Positions 15,068-22,665 of a stretch of 22,765 nt of DNA are shown here, one piece after another (positions within the stretch are counted from its first letter, which is position 1; every line of letters starts with the position of its first letter). Source of the stretch: CAZRDB01 sp964598695 (GTDB lineage: Bacteria > Armatimonadota > Zipacnadia > UBA1398). Under the pieces are notes generated by a model that did no database searches, was not told the DNA's origin, and worked only from the letters and a program-made list of their open reading frames with translations. The stretch is taken from contig CAZRDB010000063.1 of NCBI GenBank assembly GCA_964598695.1, positions 1-22,765 on the forward strand. Direction: 5' to 3'. Made by a program: the position numbers and the translations under genes.

Positions 15068-16979
15068 GCGCGTCACGGACCCGGTCGCGCAGGCGGAGGA
15101 GCACAACGGCCCCGACGACGGCGCCGGCGCCCACAACGACGCCCAGCAGCAGTCCGAAGACCGTGCGGAGCAGCGTCGCCTCGAGCGGTGTGTGAATGTG
15201 GCAGAAGGTGTTGGCGAGTGAGGTGAGGCCAACCGTACCGGCCACGCCGAGAAGCAGTGCCGTCGCCGTGCGACCGCGCGCCGCGAAGTACCCGGCCAGG
15301 ACGAGCGCCGGGTGGCCGATCAGGAACTCCTTGGTGCGGGGCCGGTACACGAGCAGCATCTCGAGCGAGTCGCGGAGCGCGCGCTCGAAACCCGAGACCG
15401 TCGAGGAGGCGGCGTTGCCGCTCCGGGCCATGCCGTAGGCCAGGCCCCCCAGGACCAGCAGCGTCGCGAGCAGTGTGCCGAGCGACAGCGGCATCCGTAG
15501 GAAGCCGACGCCCCTGCGCGCGCCCTCCACCAGGCGACGGCCGAGCGGCCGCCCGTCGTGGAGAAGCTCCATCCCGTAGAGGCACGCGGCGAGGAGGATC
15601 GGCAGGTACAGCGCGATCTTGACGCCCCGGAACTGGCCGACCTTGGCCATCAGCATGGAGTCGGTCAGCAGGCCCGCCGCGACCAGCCCGCCGACGAGCG
15701 AGCAGGCGCCGGCGAGGGCCGGCCCGCCGAACATCCGAAGTCCGGCCGAGCCGCCGGGGCGGTCGAGGCGCACGGCCAGGATCCCCGTCAGCGGGAAGAA
15801 GGTCACAGCGGCGAGGGCTGCCACGTGACGTCCGAGTGGGCTCGCGAGCGGAAGCCCGCAGCAGACCGCCGCCGCGAGCGCGAAGCAGGCCCACCAGATC
15901 CGGCCCGGGCCGAGAACGAACAGGAGCACCAACCCGATGCCCCCGGCGGCGGCCAGCGCGATCGCGGCGTCGAGCCGATGGTCCAGGTTGAAGGAGGCCA
16001 GCGCCTGGGCCTGGCCGGTTGCACAGCCCGAGGCCTCGACATCGCGCTTGAGCGCGCCGATGTACTCCGCGTTGTAGGCCAACGGATCGGCGCACGCGCG
16101 GTCGAGGAAGAGCCGAACGAAGCAGCACCGGATGTTGCGCTCGCGCACCCCACGGACGAAGCGGGCGACGGCGACCTCGGGGGTCATCTTGCCCAGCTCG
16201 TTCTCTCCGATGGAGTGGGTCCGGACGACCGCGCCCCGGAGCGCCCGAGCCAGTTCCTCGGTCCCGGCCTGGACCTCCAGCTCCACGGCGTAGTACTGCA
16301 GTCCGCGCCGCCGGATCTCGTCGGCCGTGTCGCCGATCAGGGCGCTGTTGCCGAGCACGAACTTGCCCTGGAACAGCACGCCGTCGAAGCCCGACCGGCT
16401 GATCTCCTCGAAGGTCCGGCGGAGCCCGACCGTTGAGATCACCGGGGAGTCGAGCGGACGCGCGATCGGCCGCAGCCCGCTCGCGCGCACGTCCTCGATC
16501 CGCTCTTCGTCCCAGCCGACACCCACGTGCTCGAGGTCGTTCAGCGCCCCGTGGACGCAGACGGCCGTCTGGTCGGCCTCGCCGGCAGGACTGTCGGCGC
16601 TCCACTTCGCGGCCAGGTTGGCCGCCACGCGCGCGCGGAGCGCCGGGGAGGCGATGGCGATCTCGATGCACTCGCGCCCCTCCGGGTGGTCGGCGGGTCG
16701 GCGCTCCGAGACGACGCGGGCGCGCCCCGTGTCGACCAGCGACACGAGCGACTCCTCGGGCACCCCGACGCCGGTGGCGCCCGCGCGGCCCAGCGCCGCG
16801 AGCACCTCGGCGATCGGCCGTCCCGTCGCTCCCGCGAGGACGGCCGCCTCGTTGTAGTCGACCACCAGCTCGACCGACCGGTTGCCGTTCTCGAGGGCCA
16901 CCCGTCGAGAGAGCACCTGCCCGCTGGCCGCGAGACCGGCGAGGAGTGCGAGACAGCAAACCGCGACCGCGACGCGCAC
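15060..16979 (-). CDS. DUF5693 family membrane protein
   Basis: Inner-membrane protein of unknown reaction, 639 residues. An N-terminal hydrophobic segment (VAVAVCCLALLAGLAASG, about 3-20) is followed by an extracytoplasmic domain of roughly 310 residues. That domain contains VVDYNEAAVLAG, GATGVGVPEESL, a GFDGVLFQGK strand, and VVRTHSIGENELGKM. From about residue 337 to 630 come around eight to ten membrane spans. The soluble part looks like a polysaccharide-deacetylase/TIM-barrel-like relative, but I see no clear catalytic set. Start GTG 16979 has AGGAGG seven bases upstream. Its end overlaps csaB by eight bases, and family members are commonly found beside csaB, which suggests a part in making or exporting the pyruvylated wall polymer. 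No promoter is obvious in the 54 bases after the tRNA terminator, so some read-through is possible. Confidence 0.87.
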   Translation of the reverse strand: MRVAVAVCCLALLAGLAASGQVLSRRVALENGNRSVELVVDYNEAAVLAGATGRPIAEVLAALGRAGATGVGVPEESLVSLVDTGRARVVSERRPADHPEGRECIEIAIASPALRARVAANLAAKWSADSPAGEADQTAVCVHGALNDLEHVGVGWDEERIEDVRASGLRPIARPLDSPVISTVGLRRTFEEISRSGFDGVLFQGKFVLGNSALIGDTADEIRRRGLQYYAVELEVQAGTEELARALRGAVVRTHSIGENELGKMTPEVAVARFVRGVRERNIRCCFVRLFLDRACADPLAYNAEYIGALKRDVEASGCATGQAQALASFNLDHRLDAAIALAAAGGIGLVLLFVLGPGRIWWACFALAAAVCCGLPLASPLGRHVAALAAVTFFPLTGILAVRLDRPGGSAGLRMFGGPALAGACSLVGGLVAAGLLTDSMLMAKVGQFRGVKIALYLPILLAACLYGMELLHDGRPLGRRLVEGARRGVGFLRMPLSLGTLLATLLVLGGLAYGMARSGNAASSTVSGFERALRDSLEMLLVYRPRTKEFLIGHPALVLAGYFAARGRTATALLLGVAGTVGLTSLANTFCHIHTPLEATLLRTVFGLLLGVVVGAGAVVGAVVLLRLRDRVRDAHA

Positions 16980-17033
16980 GCCCGATCCTCCTCACGCTCA
17001 CACCCGCAGCGGCCGCCTCCCGAGAACGACAGA

Positions 17034-17053
17034 AGCCCCGCTCGAGCGGGGCT
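17034..17053 (-). terminator. Intrinsic terminator of tRNA-Ala
   Basis: A perfect 20-base palindrome (AGCCCCGCTC and its complement) gives an 8-bp stem with a TCGA loop, followed on the minus strand by TTCTGTCGTT. It lies 34 bases after the tRNA 3' end. GC stem plus a short T-rich tail is typical for tRNA genes. Confidence 0.75.
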
Positions 17054-17087
17054 CCGGCTGGCCTCTACTGGGTTGTCTAGAAGGGGG

Positions 17088-17163
17088 TGGTGGACCTGGG
17101 CGGGCTCGAACCGCCGACCTCATGAGTGCGATTCATGCGCTCTCCCAGCTGAGCTACAGGCCC
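17088..17163 (-). tRNA. tRNA-Ala (anticodon CGC)
   Basis: Complete 76-base cloverleaf with encoded CCA. The acceptor stem GGGCCTG/CAGGTCC contains the G3-U70 pair that marks alanine tRNAs. D arm GCTC-AGCTGGGA-GAGC; anticodon stem CATGA/TCATG around ATCGCAC, which puts CGC at 34-36 and reads GCG codons; T arm GGCGG-TTCGAGC-CCGCC. The discriminator is A. Confidence 0.97.
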
Positions 17164-17195
17164 ATCGAACCTTCTTGCCGCCTCTGGGCGGCCGC

Positions 17196-17224
17196 ACTGT
17201 AGCATGGGCACTCCGGTTGGTCAA
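17196..17224 (-). promoter_or_regulatory. Sigma70-type promoter of tRNA-Ala
   Basis: On the minus strand TTGACC (17224-17219) and TACAGT (17201-17196) are separated by exactly 17 bases. The predicted start falls around 17189, giving a leader of about 25 bases before the tRNA. Confidence 0.75.
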
Positions 17225-17312
17225 CCGCGCACCGACGCCAAGAACGGCCAGGCGACTGGTCTGTGGTGGAGGCGTACACGACCCGAGGGCCGCACAATTC
17301 CCACACCGTCCG

Positions 17313-17340
17313 CGCTCTCTCGGGAGGCCCCAAGAGAGCG
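17313..17340 (-). terminator. Strong hairpin after the 36-residue peptide gene
   Basis: Arms 17313-17324 and 17329-17340 pair over 12 positions (one wobble) with a 4-base loop, 27 bases after the peptide stop. There is no T-run downstream, so it may be a terminator or a 3' stabilising structure. It separates the PqqD/peptide unit from the tRNA promoter. Confidence 0.6.
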
Positions 17341-17367
17341 ACGGGGTAGCTGTCGAGCCCCTGCTCG

Positions 17368-17478
17368 CTACTTGCCGCGACGCGGAGGTACGGCTCCACC
17401 GCTGGTGAACTGCACGATCGTCGCCAACTTCTCCTTGCGGCGCACGATCCGCGGCTTCGCGAATGGCTTCTTCGCCAT
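17368..17478 (-). CDS. 36-residue peptide, candidate RiPP precursor beside PqqD-like protein
   Basis: Small reading frame from ATG 17478 to TAG. It begins MAKKPFAKPRIVRRKEKL and continues with ATIVQFTSGG, then a short Pro/Arg-rich tail (AVPPRRGK). The front resembles leaders bound by RRE/PqqD proteins in lasso-type and related RiPPs: an aromatic residue, two positions, Pro, one position, an aliphatic residue, then basic-Glu-x-Leu and a Thr before a Gly/Ser step. Codon third positions are G or C in 24 of codons 2-26, like true genes here; the last ten codons are more mixed. AGGAAGGGAG lies upstream but its spacing to ATG is long (13 bases). No Cys and no Asp/Glu follow the putative leader, so a lasso macrolactam or a lanthipeptide is unlikely; the modification, if any, is unknown. 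It lies 147 bases downstream of the PqqD-like gene on the same strand. It could instead be a small basic protein of another kind. Confidence 0.55.
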   Translation of the reverse strand: MAKKPFAKPRIVRRKEKLATIVQFTSGGAVPPRRGK

Positions 17479-17625
17479 GGTGCCGTTAGCGCTCCCTTCC
17501 TCGCGACCTGCTACCCGTACCGACGAACGAACCTCGCCCGCGGTTCCTCATGTGCAGGTCGCCCGATACAGGGCCCCGCCCGCTCCCGACCGAGATCGTA
17601 CTCGGGACGCGGACCCCCCGGTGCC

Positions 17626-17898
17626 CTACGTACCTTCTACAATGAGGCCAAGCTCCAGGAGTTCATCGATAGATTCGGAAACACACTCCCGAATCTCCTC
17701 CTCGCTCGCCTCGTATTCCTCGAGGAGCTTGCCGACAACGGCCTCCTCCGAGACCCCTTCGGCGACGAGCTGCCAGATGCGCCAGGCAGTCTCGTTCAGC
17801 TCGAAGATGTCCTGCGTCGCGATATCGACGAGAAGACAGACATCCGAGGTACCCTCTGCGATGACGTCGTCCCTCGGACGGAGCTTCCGGTCGGGCAC
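17626..17898 (-). CDS. PqqD-like (RiPP recognition element) protein
   Basis: Stand-alone PqqD-family protein (PF05402), 90 residues. The fold markers are an N-terminal beta-hairpin (CLLVDIATQDIFELNETAWRI cut at the usual LNxTAWxIW motif), then the helical part with VSEEAVVGKLLEEY and ESIDELLELGLIVEG. PqqD proteins bind the leader of a ribosomal peptide and present it to a modifying enzyme. No radical SAM, cyclase, or leader peptidase of the usual type is adjacent. GTG 17898 has TAGGAG eight bases upstream. By eye about 23 of 90 codons end in A or T, more than in neighbouring genes, hinting at a different history. It is driven by a near-consensus promoter and followed by the candidate precursor peptide. 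Not pqqD itself: no PQQ genes are present. Confidence 0.86.
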   Translation of the reverse strand: MPDRKLRPRDDVIAEGTSDVCLLVDIATQDIFELNETAWRIWQLVAEGVSEEAVVGKLLEEYEASEEEIRECVSESIDELLELGLIVEGT

Positions 17899-17934
17899 GC
17901 TGTCGACTCCTACTCAAGCTACAGAATCGGGTCG

Positions 17935-17963
17935 AGTATACAAACGGCCCCGGGGCGTGTCAA
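17935..17963 (-). promoter_or_regulatory. Near-consensus sigma70 promoter for the PqqD/peptide unit
   Basis: On the minus strand TTGACA (17963-17958) and TATACT (17940-17935) are separated by 17 bases; only one position differs from consensus in the two hexamers together. The -35 box contains the TGA stop of the M50 protease gene. The predicted start near 17928 gives a leader of about 30 bases. It is the best promoter visible in the window. Confidence 0.82.
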
Positions 17964-19237
17964 CCGAGCCCGCCCGCCTCCGGCGCGCGCTCCGCGACGG
18001 CCTCCGCACCCGCCCGCGGCTCCCCCGGCGCCTCCCCGGGACCGACCGGACTGGCCGGCGATGGGGCAAGGGGCAGGGGGTACCGGTAGCCGGCCGGCGC
18101 CTGCGGAGCGCCGCGGCCCACAGCCATCCCGATACTCACGGCCTGGGAGAGGTCGCCCTCGGTCAGGCAGCCCAGGAGGTTCCCCTCGGCGTCGCTCACG
18201 TACAAGAGTGAGGCGCCCTCGCTCGCCATCCGGAACAGCGCGCGCGTCGCGGGCTCCCAGGGGCCGATCACCAGCTCGGGGGCCAGTGGCTGCGTCACCT
18301 GGGCGACCATCGTCGCCGCCCAGTACTCCTGGGGGATGGTCTGCGCGTGCTGGGCGTGCAGGAGCCCGACGAGCCTGCCCCGGTCGACGACGGGCGCGTG
18401 TGTCACCCGTCGACGGACGAGGACCTCGTAGACGGCCTCGTTCAGCGGCTGCCCGATCTCCACGGACGGACAGGGCGCGGTCATGATCTCGCCGACCGTG
18501 ACGGTTCCGAGCGCGCTGTCGATCGCCACGCGGCGGAGGCTCTGGCTTGCCGCCGAGGCCAGCATCCAGCCGATCGCGGCCATCCACAGCGAGTCGATGG
18601 GATCCTCGCCCCACAGCAGGGCGCGCGAGAGGCCGAAGACGATGAACAGGTAGCCGACGCCCTGGCCCAGTCCGGCCGCGAACCGCGTCGCCCGCTCGAA
18701 GCTGCGCGTGGCCATCCAAACCAGAGCCCGCAACACGCGGCCCCCGTCGAGCGGGAAAGCGGGGATCAGGTTGAAGACGGCGAGGATGCCATTGACGATC
18801 GCCAGCCAGCTCAGCGTGTTCTGAACCGGCCCGAGATCCAGCGGGATCAGCCGACAGACCAGTGCCACAGCGCCGAACACGACCGCCAGGACCATGCTCA
18901 TCCCCGGCCCGGCCACCGCGATCAGGAACTCCACCTTCGGGCTGGGTGGCTCGCGTCGGAGGTGGGCGAGGCCGCCGAAGACGAACAGCGTGATCCGGTC
19001 GATCATGCGGCCGAACGAGTTGGCGACGAGCGAGTGGGCCAGCTCGTGGGCCAGGACGGACGCGAAGAACAGCAGGGAGCCGCCCAACGCCGCCGCCCAC
19101 ACGAAGACGACGTTGCCGCTCCCGCCCTGCAGGACGTGCAGCAGGCTCGACGTGACCAGGAGGAAGACGAGGACCCAACTGTAGTGGACCTCGATGGCTA
19201 TCCCCGCGATGCGCCCGATTCGTAGGGAACCGCTCAA
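17960..19237 (-). CDS. Site-2 protease family M50 metalloprotease with CBS domains
   Basis: Intramembrane zinc protease, 425 residues from the chosen start. The zinc motif HELAH is at about 64-68 inside a membrane span, and the third ligand lies in NLIPAFPLDGGR (about 156-167). Spans are visible at about 21-36, 43-62, 104-127, 145-160 and 192-230. Two CBS domains follow (about 247-300 and 308-368; VGEIMTAPCPSVEIGQPL, GCLTEGDLSQAV), probably sensing a nucleotide, then a Pro/Ala/Gly-rich tail. This is the SpoIVFB-like/CBS subgroup, which cuts membrane-bound regulators. Start: TTG 19237 has GAGAGG eight bases upstream and gives the usual short tail before SLRIGRIAGI; GTG 19246 and GTG 19285 in the same frame are alternatives with poorer upstream sequence. 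It precedes the PqqD-like gene on the same strand by 61 bases. Its substrate is unknown. Confidence 0.9.
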   Translation of the reverse strand: MSGSLRIGRIAGIAIEVHYSWVLVFLLVTSSLLHVLQGGSGNVVFVWAAALGGSLLFFASVLAHELAHSLVANSFGRMIDRITLFVFGGLAHLRREPPSPKVEFLIAVAGPGMSMVLAVVFGAVALVCRLIPLDLGPVQNTLSWLAIVNGILAVFNLIPAFPLDGGRVLRALVWMATRSFERATRFAAGLGQGVGYLFIVFGLSRALLWGEDPIDSLWMAAIGWMLASAASQSLRRVAIDSALGTVTVGEIMTAPCPSVEIGQPLNEAVYEVLVRRRVTHAPVVDRGRLVGLLHAQHAQTIPQEYWAATMVAQVTQPLAPELVIGPWEPATRALFRMASEGASLLYVSDAEGNLLGCLTEGDLSQAVSIGMAVGRGAPQAPAGYRYPLPLAPSPASPVGPGEAPGEPRAGAEAVAERAPEAGGLG

Positions 19238-19383
19238 CGGCAACACCTCTCGCCCGCGGGCTCCGGTGGGGAGCCCGGCCTCCACGACGCTCGTCCGGAG
19301 GGGCTGCGGCCACGCACCCCTACCGTACCCATTCTACACGGGAGCGTGTGGCGCGGCGCGCGGCCGTAGGCCCGTATCGCGGC

Positions 19384-19415
19384 GCGAGGCCGAGCGGGGG
19401 CCCGCCCGGCCTCGC
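19384..19415 (-). terminator. Stem-loop after the GH78 gene
   Basis: Two 15-base arms (19384-19398 and 19401-19415) are complementary except for one wobble, 15 bases after the GH78 stop. Because the formal loop is two bases, the top pairs probably open. No T-run follows; likely end or stabiliser of the GH78 transcript. Confidence 0.6.
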
Positions 19416-19430
19416 CCACGACCCGCCGCG

Positions 19431-22400
19431 CTAGGGGGCGACGGTGAAGTCGTAGATCCCGGAGCCGATCTGCAGCTCCGCCTTGCCCTTCCCGATACGG
19501 CCGATGCCGATGCTCGGGTTCGTCGTCACCGGCACGTCGCTCTCCGTGATCCGATCGAGCCCGAGAGCCGGCAGGATCACCGTCGCCGCGGTGTTGGCCG
19601 GAACCTCGACCTGCACGCGCAGCGAGCCCCTCTCCGAGCGCAGCCAGCGGACGGAGATCGTCCCATGGACCGAGTCGTAGTGGCCCTCGGCCCAGGTCAG
19701 GTCTCCCACCGGCCTCGGCTCCACGATGAACCGCTGGAAGCCCGGCTTGTGCGGGTCGGGCCGCAGCCCGAGGACGTACTGGTAGAACCAGTCGCCGACC
19801 GCGCCGAGCGCGAAGTGGTTGCGGGAGTTCATCCCCGGCCCCTCGGTATCGGAGTTCCACAGCTCCCAGATCGTCGTCGCGCCCTTCTCGACCATGTAGC
19901 CCCACGAGGGGTAGGTGCGTTGGCCCGCGACCTGGTAGGCGAGGTCGTGCCAGCCGTAGTCGGAGAGCACCGGCAGCAGCGGACCCGTTCCGAGGAACCC
20001 CGTCGTCAGGTGGCTGTCGTGGTCGAGCACGTTCTGACGGACGTTGGCGGCCACGGCCGGCGCCAGGTTCGGCGGGACGATCCCGAACGCCAGCGGGAGC
20101 ACGTTCGCGGTCTGGGTCGCGCCCGGGAACTGATGGCTCTCCGGGTCCAGGTGCTTGGCGAGGAAGGCCGCGCGGATCCGCTCCGCCAGCGCGCCGTAGC
20201 TCCGCGCGTCGTCGGGCTTGCCCAGCACGGCGGCGGTGTCGGCCAGAATGCGGGTCGAGAGGTAGTAGTAGGCCGAGCCGATCGGCTCACTCGGGGTGCG
20301 CTCGACGGCGATCCAGTCACCATAGCCGCCTCGCTCGTAGAGGTCGCCGCTCGAGTGAGCCCGCATGTACTCGACCCAGCGCCGCATCGGCTCGTAGCTC
20401 TCCTCGAGCGCGCGGCGGTCGCCGTAGCGCTGGTACAGAACCCACGGCACGATCGTGATCACGTCGCCCCAGGCCGGCGCCGCCGCGCCCCACCCCATGG
20501 CGGGGGCCACGTCGGTGATCGCGCCGTCCTCGAGCTGCGAGTCGGCCAGGTCGCGGAGCCACTTGTCGAGAAACGGCGCCATCTCCAGGTTCCACGCGGC
20601 GGTCGGCGCGAAGGCCTCGGCGTCGCCCGTCCATCCGAGCCGCTCGTCGCGCTGGGGGCAGTCGGTCGGGACGCTGTGGAGGTTGCCCTTCAGGCCCCAC
20701 AGGAGGTTGTGCTGGATCGCGTTGAGCGTCTCGTTGCTCGAGCGGAACGCGCCGGTCTCGGGCGCGTCCGAGTGGACCATGAACGCGGTGATCGTCTCCG
20801 GCGTCGGCGCGGTCGGAAGCCCCGTCAGCTCGGCGTAGCGGAACCCGCGGTAGGTGAAGCGCGGCTCCCAGGTCTCCGCGCCCCCGCCTCGGAGGGTGTA
20901 GCTGTCGGTCACCCGGGCGGAGCGGTAGTTCTCGGTGTAGATCGTCCCATCGGGGTTGAGCACCTCGGCATGGCGGATCCGCACCGTGCTCCCCGCCTCG
21001 CCCCGCACCGTGAGTCGGCACCAGCCGACCAGGTTCTGACCGAAGTCGACCACCCACACCCCGGGCTTCGGCTCGGTGATCTCGGCTGGCCGGAACTCGG
21101 CCGTCTTGCGGATCGGTGGGCCCTGCTGGGCCACGAGCGTGTCGAAGGTCCGGCTCACGCGCCGCACCTTCGTCCAGGGCGTGGCGGGCCGGAAGCCCGG
21201 CTGGTCCCACCCCGGCTGCTCCATGCGCGCGTCGTAGCTCTCGCCGTGGTAGAGGCTGTTCGCGGAGATCGGGCTCGGGCTCCAGCGCCACGAGTCATCG
21301 GTGACGAAGGCCTCCTCGGAGCCGTCGCCGTACCGCACGACAAGCTGGAGCAGGAAGCAGGGCGGGCCGTCCTGCCAGTTGCCGGCCATCGTGCTGCCCC
21401 ACCAGCCGTTGCCGAGCACCGCGCCGAGCGCGTTGTCCCCCGCCCGGAGCCGGTCGGTCACGTCGTAGGTCCGGTACTGCACGCGCTTGCCGTAGTAGGT
21501 CCAGCCCGGCGTGAGGTACTCGTCGCCGACCTTCTCCCCGTTCACGCGCAGCTCGTAGAGACCGAGGCCCGTGACGTATGCCCGGGCCCGGACCGGCGCG
21601 CCGCGCAGTTCGATCTCCGTGCGGAGCTGCGTCGAGCGCGAGCCCGCCTGGCCGCCGCGCCGGGCCCACGGCCCGCCGCCCCAGCCGGCGATCACGCGCG
21701 GCGCCTGCCAGTCGGAGTCGTCGAAGCCGAGGGTCTCCCAGCCCGTCGCCCGCTCGCCGGTCCCCCGCCAGCTGTCGTCGGTCGCGACGCGGACCGTCTC
21801 GCCCGAGCCGAGCGTGGCCACGAGCGCGGCGATCGCGCCGCACGGGCCGCCTTCGTTGACGCCCTCGAGAGCGAGGACGTTGCCGCCCGCCTTGAGGAGC
21901 CGGGTCACGTCGTAGCTCTGCGGCGTCTCCCAGCCCTCGTCGGCGCCGACCCGTTCGCCGTTCAGGAAGACGCTGTAGGTGTTGTCGACGGCGACACTGA
22001 GCGTCGCCCGAGCCACGGTCGCGCCGGCCGGGAGGTCGAAGGCCTTGCGGAGCAGCGTCCGCGCGCCGTCACCCTCGCCGCCGGCCCAGATCCACTGCGC
22101 GCCCTCGAGCGGGCTGGCGGCCTCGTCGGTCGAGGGGCCGACCCACTGCGCCGTCCAGTCGCCGGGCGCGAGCAGGCCCATCTCCCAGCTCGCGGGTTCG
22201 GAGTAGGGCGACGCATTGCCCGCACCGTCCCACGTGCGCACGCGCCAGAGATAGCGGCCGCGAGAGGCCGGCGGCGCGCCGCCGTAGGCGACGAGGTGGG
22301 AGGTCGAGGACTCGATCCGTCCGCTGTCCCACACGAGCCCCTGGCCGGCCTCGAGCGCGGCCCGGCTCGTGGCGACCTGGATCTGGTAGGCGCTCTGCCA

Positions 22401-22586
22401 GGCGCCGCGCGCCGGGTCCTGCACGAGCCAGGTGAACCGCGGGGTGGCGCAGTCGAGGCCGATGGGGTCGACCTGGTACTCGCACCGGAGGCCGGTGGGC
22501 GGTCCGGGCGCGGCCCAGGTGGTGCCCGCAAGGGCCAGCACGGCGCACACGACCACGGCCGGCGTGAGGAGCGTCGAGGAGGACAT
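19431..22586 (-). CDS. Secreted alpha-L-rhamnosidase, GH78
   Basis: Inverting alpha-L-rhamnosidase that removes terminal rhamnose from glycans; 1051 residues, at the long end for the family. Signal peptide at 1-25 (VVVCAVLALAGTTWA). Domain order: fibronectin-like N-domain (about 30-150; AYQIQVATS, LVWDSGRIESS), an extra jelly-roll-like module (about 164-307), Bac_rhamnosid_N (about 325-480; GLGLYELRVNGEKVGDEYL, LGNGWWGS), concanavalin-like domain (about 495-605; VVDFGQNLVGW), six-hairpin (alpha/alpha)6 catalytic domain (about 610-945) and C-terminal sandwich. Catalytic motif DCPQRDERLGWTGDAEAF (about 642-659) holds the proposed acid and base region, and TTIWELWNSDT (about 904-913, Glu908) with NHFALGAV is the second conserved site. 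ATG 22586 is preceded by AAGGGA 12 bases away, a rather weak site. Family call is secure; the extra module is unusual. Confidence 0.95.
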   Translation of the reverse strand: MSSSTLLTPAVVVCAVLALAGTTWAAPGPPTGLRCEYQVDPIGLDCATPRFTWLVQDPARGAWQSAYQIQVATSRAALEAGQGLVWDSGRIESSTSHLVAYGGAPPASRGRYLWRVRTWDGAGNASPYSEPASWEMGLLAPGDWTAQWVGPSTDEAASPLEGAQWIWAGGEGDGARTLLRKAFDLPAGATVARATLSVAVDNTYSVFLNGERVGADEGWETPQSYDVTRLLKAGGNVLALEGVNEGGPCGAIAALVATLGSGETVRVATDDSWRGTGERATGWETLGFDDSDWQAPRVIAGWGGGPWARRGGQAGSRSTQLRTEIELRGAPVRARAYVTGLGLYELRVNGEKVGDEYLTPGWTYYGKRVQYRTYDVTDRLRAGDNALGAVLGNGWWGSTMAGNWQDGPPCFLLQLVVRYGDGSEEAFVTDDSWRWSPSPISANSLYHGESYDARMEQPGWDQPGFRPATPWTKVRRVSRTFDTLVAQQGPPIRKTAEFRPAEITEPKPGVWVVDFGQNLVGWCRLTVRGEAGSTVRIRHAEVLNPDGTIYTENYRSARVTDSYTLRGGGAETWEPRFTYRGFRYAELTGLPTAPTPETITAFMVHSDAPETGAFRSSNETLNAIQHNLLWGLKGNLHSVPTDCPQRDERLGWTGDAEAFAPTAAWNLEMAPFLDKWLRDLADSQLEDGAITDVAPAMGWGAAAPAWGDVITIVPWVLYQRYGDRRALEESYEPMRRWVEYMRAHSSGDLYERGGYGDWIAVERTPSEPIGSAYYYLSTRILADTAAVLGKPDDARSYGALAERIRAAFLAKHLDPESHQFPGATQTANVLPLAFGIVPPNLAPAVAANVRQNVLDHDSHLTTGFLGTGPLLPVLSDYGWHDLAYQVAGQRTYPSWGYMVEKGATTIWELWNSDTEGPGMNSRNHFALGAVGDWFYQYVLGLRPDPHKPGFQRFIVEPRPVGDLTWAEGHYDSVHGTISVRWLRSERGSLRVQVEVPANTAATVILPALGLDRITESDVPVTTNPSIGIGRIGKGKAELQIGSGIYDFTVAP

Positions 22587-22665
22587 GCGGATCGATCATC
22601 CCTTCGGCGTTCGGAGAGCGGGTGAGTTCGCGCCGCCGGGGGCTTGTCCTCCCCGTACAGGGCGA

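Noticed and set aside
15073..17001. 642-codon minus-strand frame overlapping the DUF5693 gene in another frame
   Set aside because: Extreme Arg/Gly/Pro composition and no hydrophobic spans; the other frame has membrane segments, a good ribosome-binding site and an 8-base overlap with csaB.
17088..17163. tRNA-Ala as an integration site for a mobile element
   Set aside because: No integrase, no repeat of the tRNA 3' end and no transfer genes were seen on either side.
17368..17478. Reading the 36-residue peptide as a lasso peptide precursor
   Set aside because: No Asp or Glu occurs at positions 7-9 after any plausible leader end, and no cyclase gene is adjacent.
17480..17560. Second tiny frame (21 codons, ATG AGG AAC...) between the PqqD-like gene and the 36-residue peptide
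   Set aside because: Arg/Gly/Ser-rich, no Shine-Dalgarno sequence, and no leader-like motif; it ends just upstream of the better candidate.
19194..22625. 1143-codon open frame on the plus strand opposite the GH78 gene
   Set aside because: Antisense shadow; Arg/Ala/Val/His-rich without motifs. The minus-strand GH78 motifs are unambiguous.
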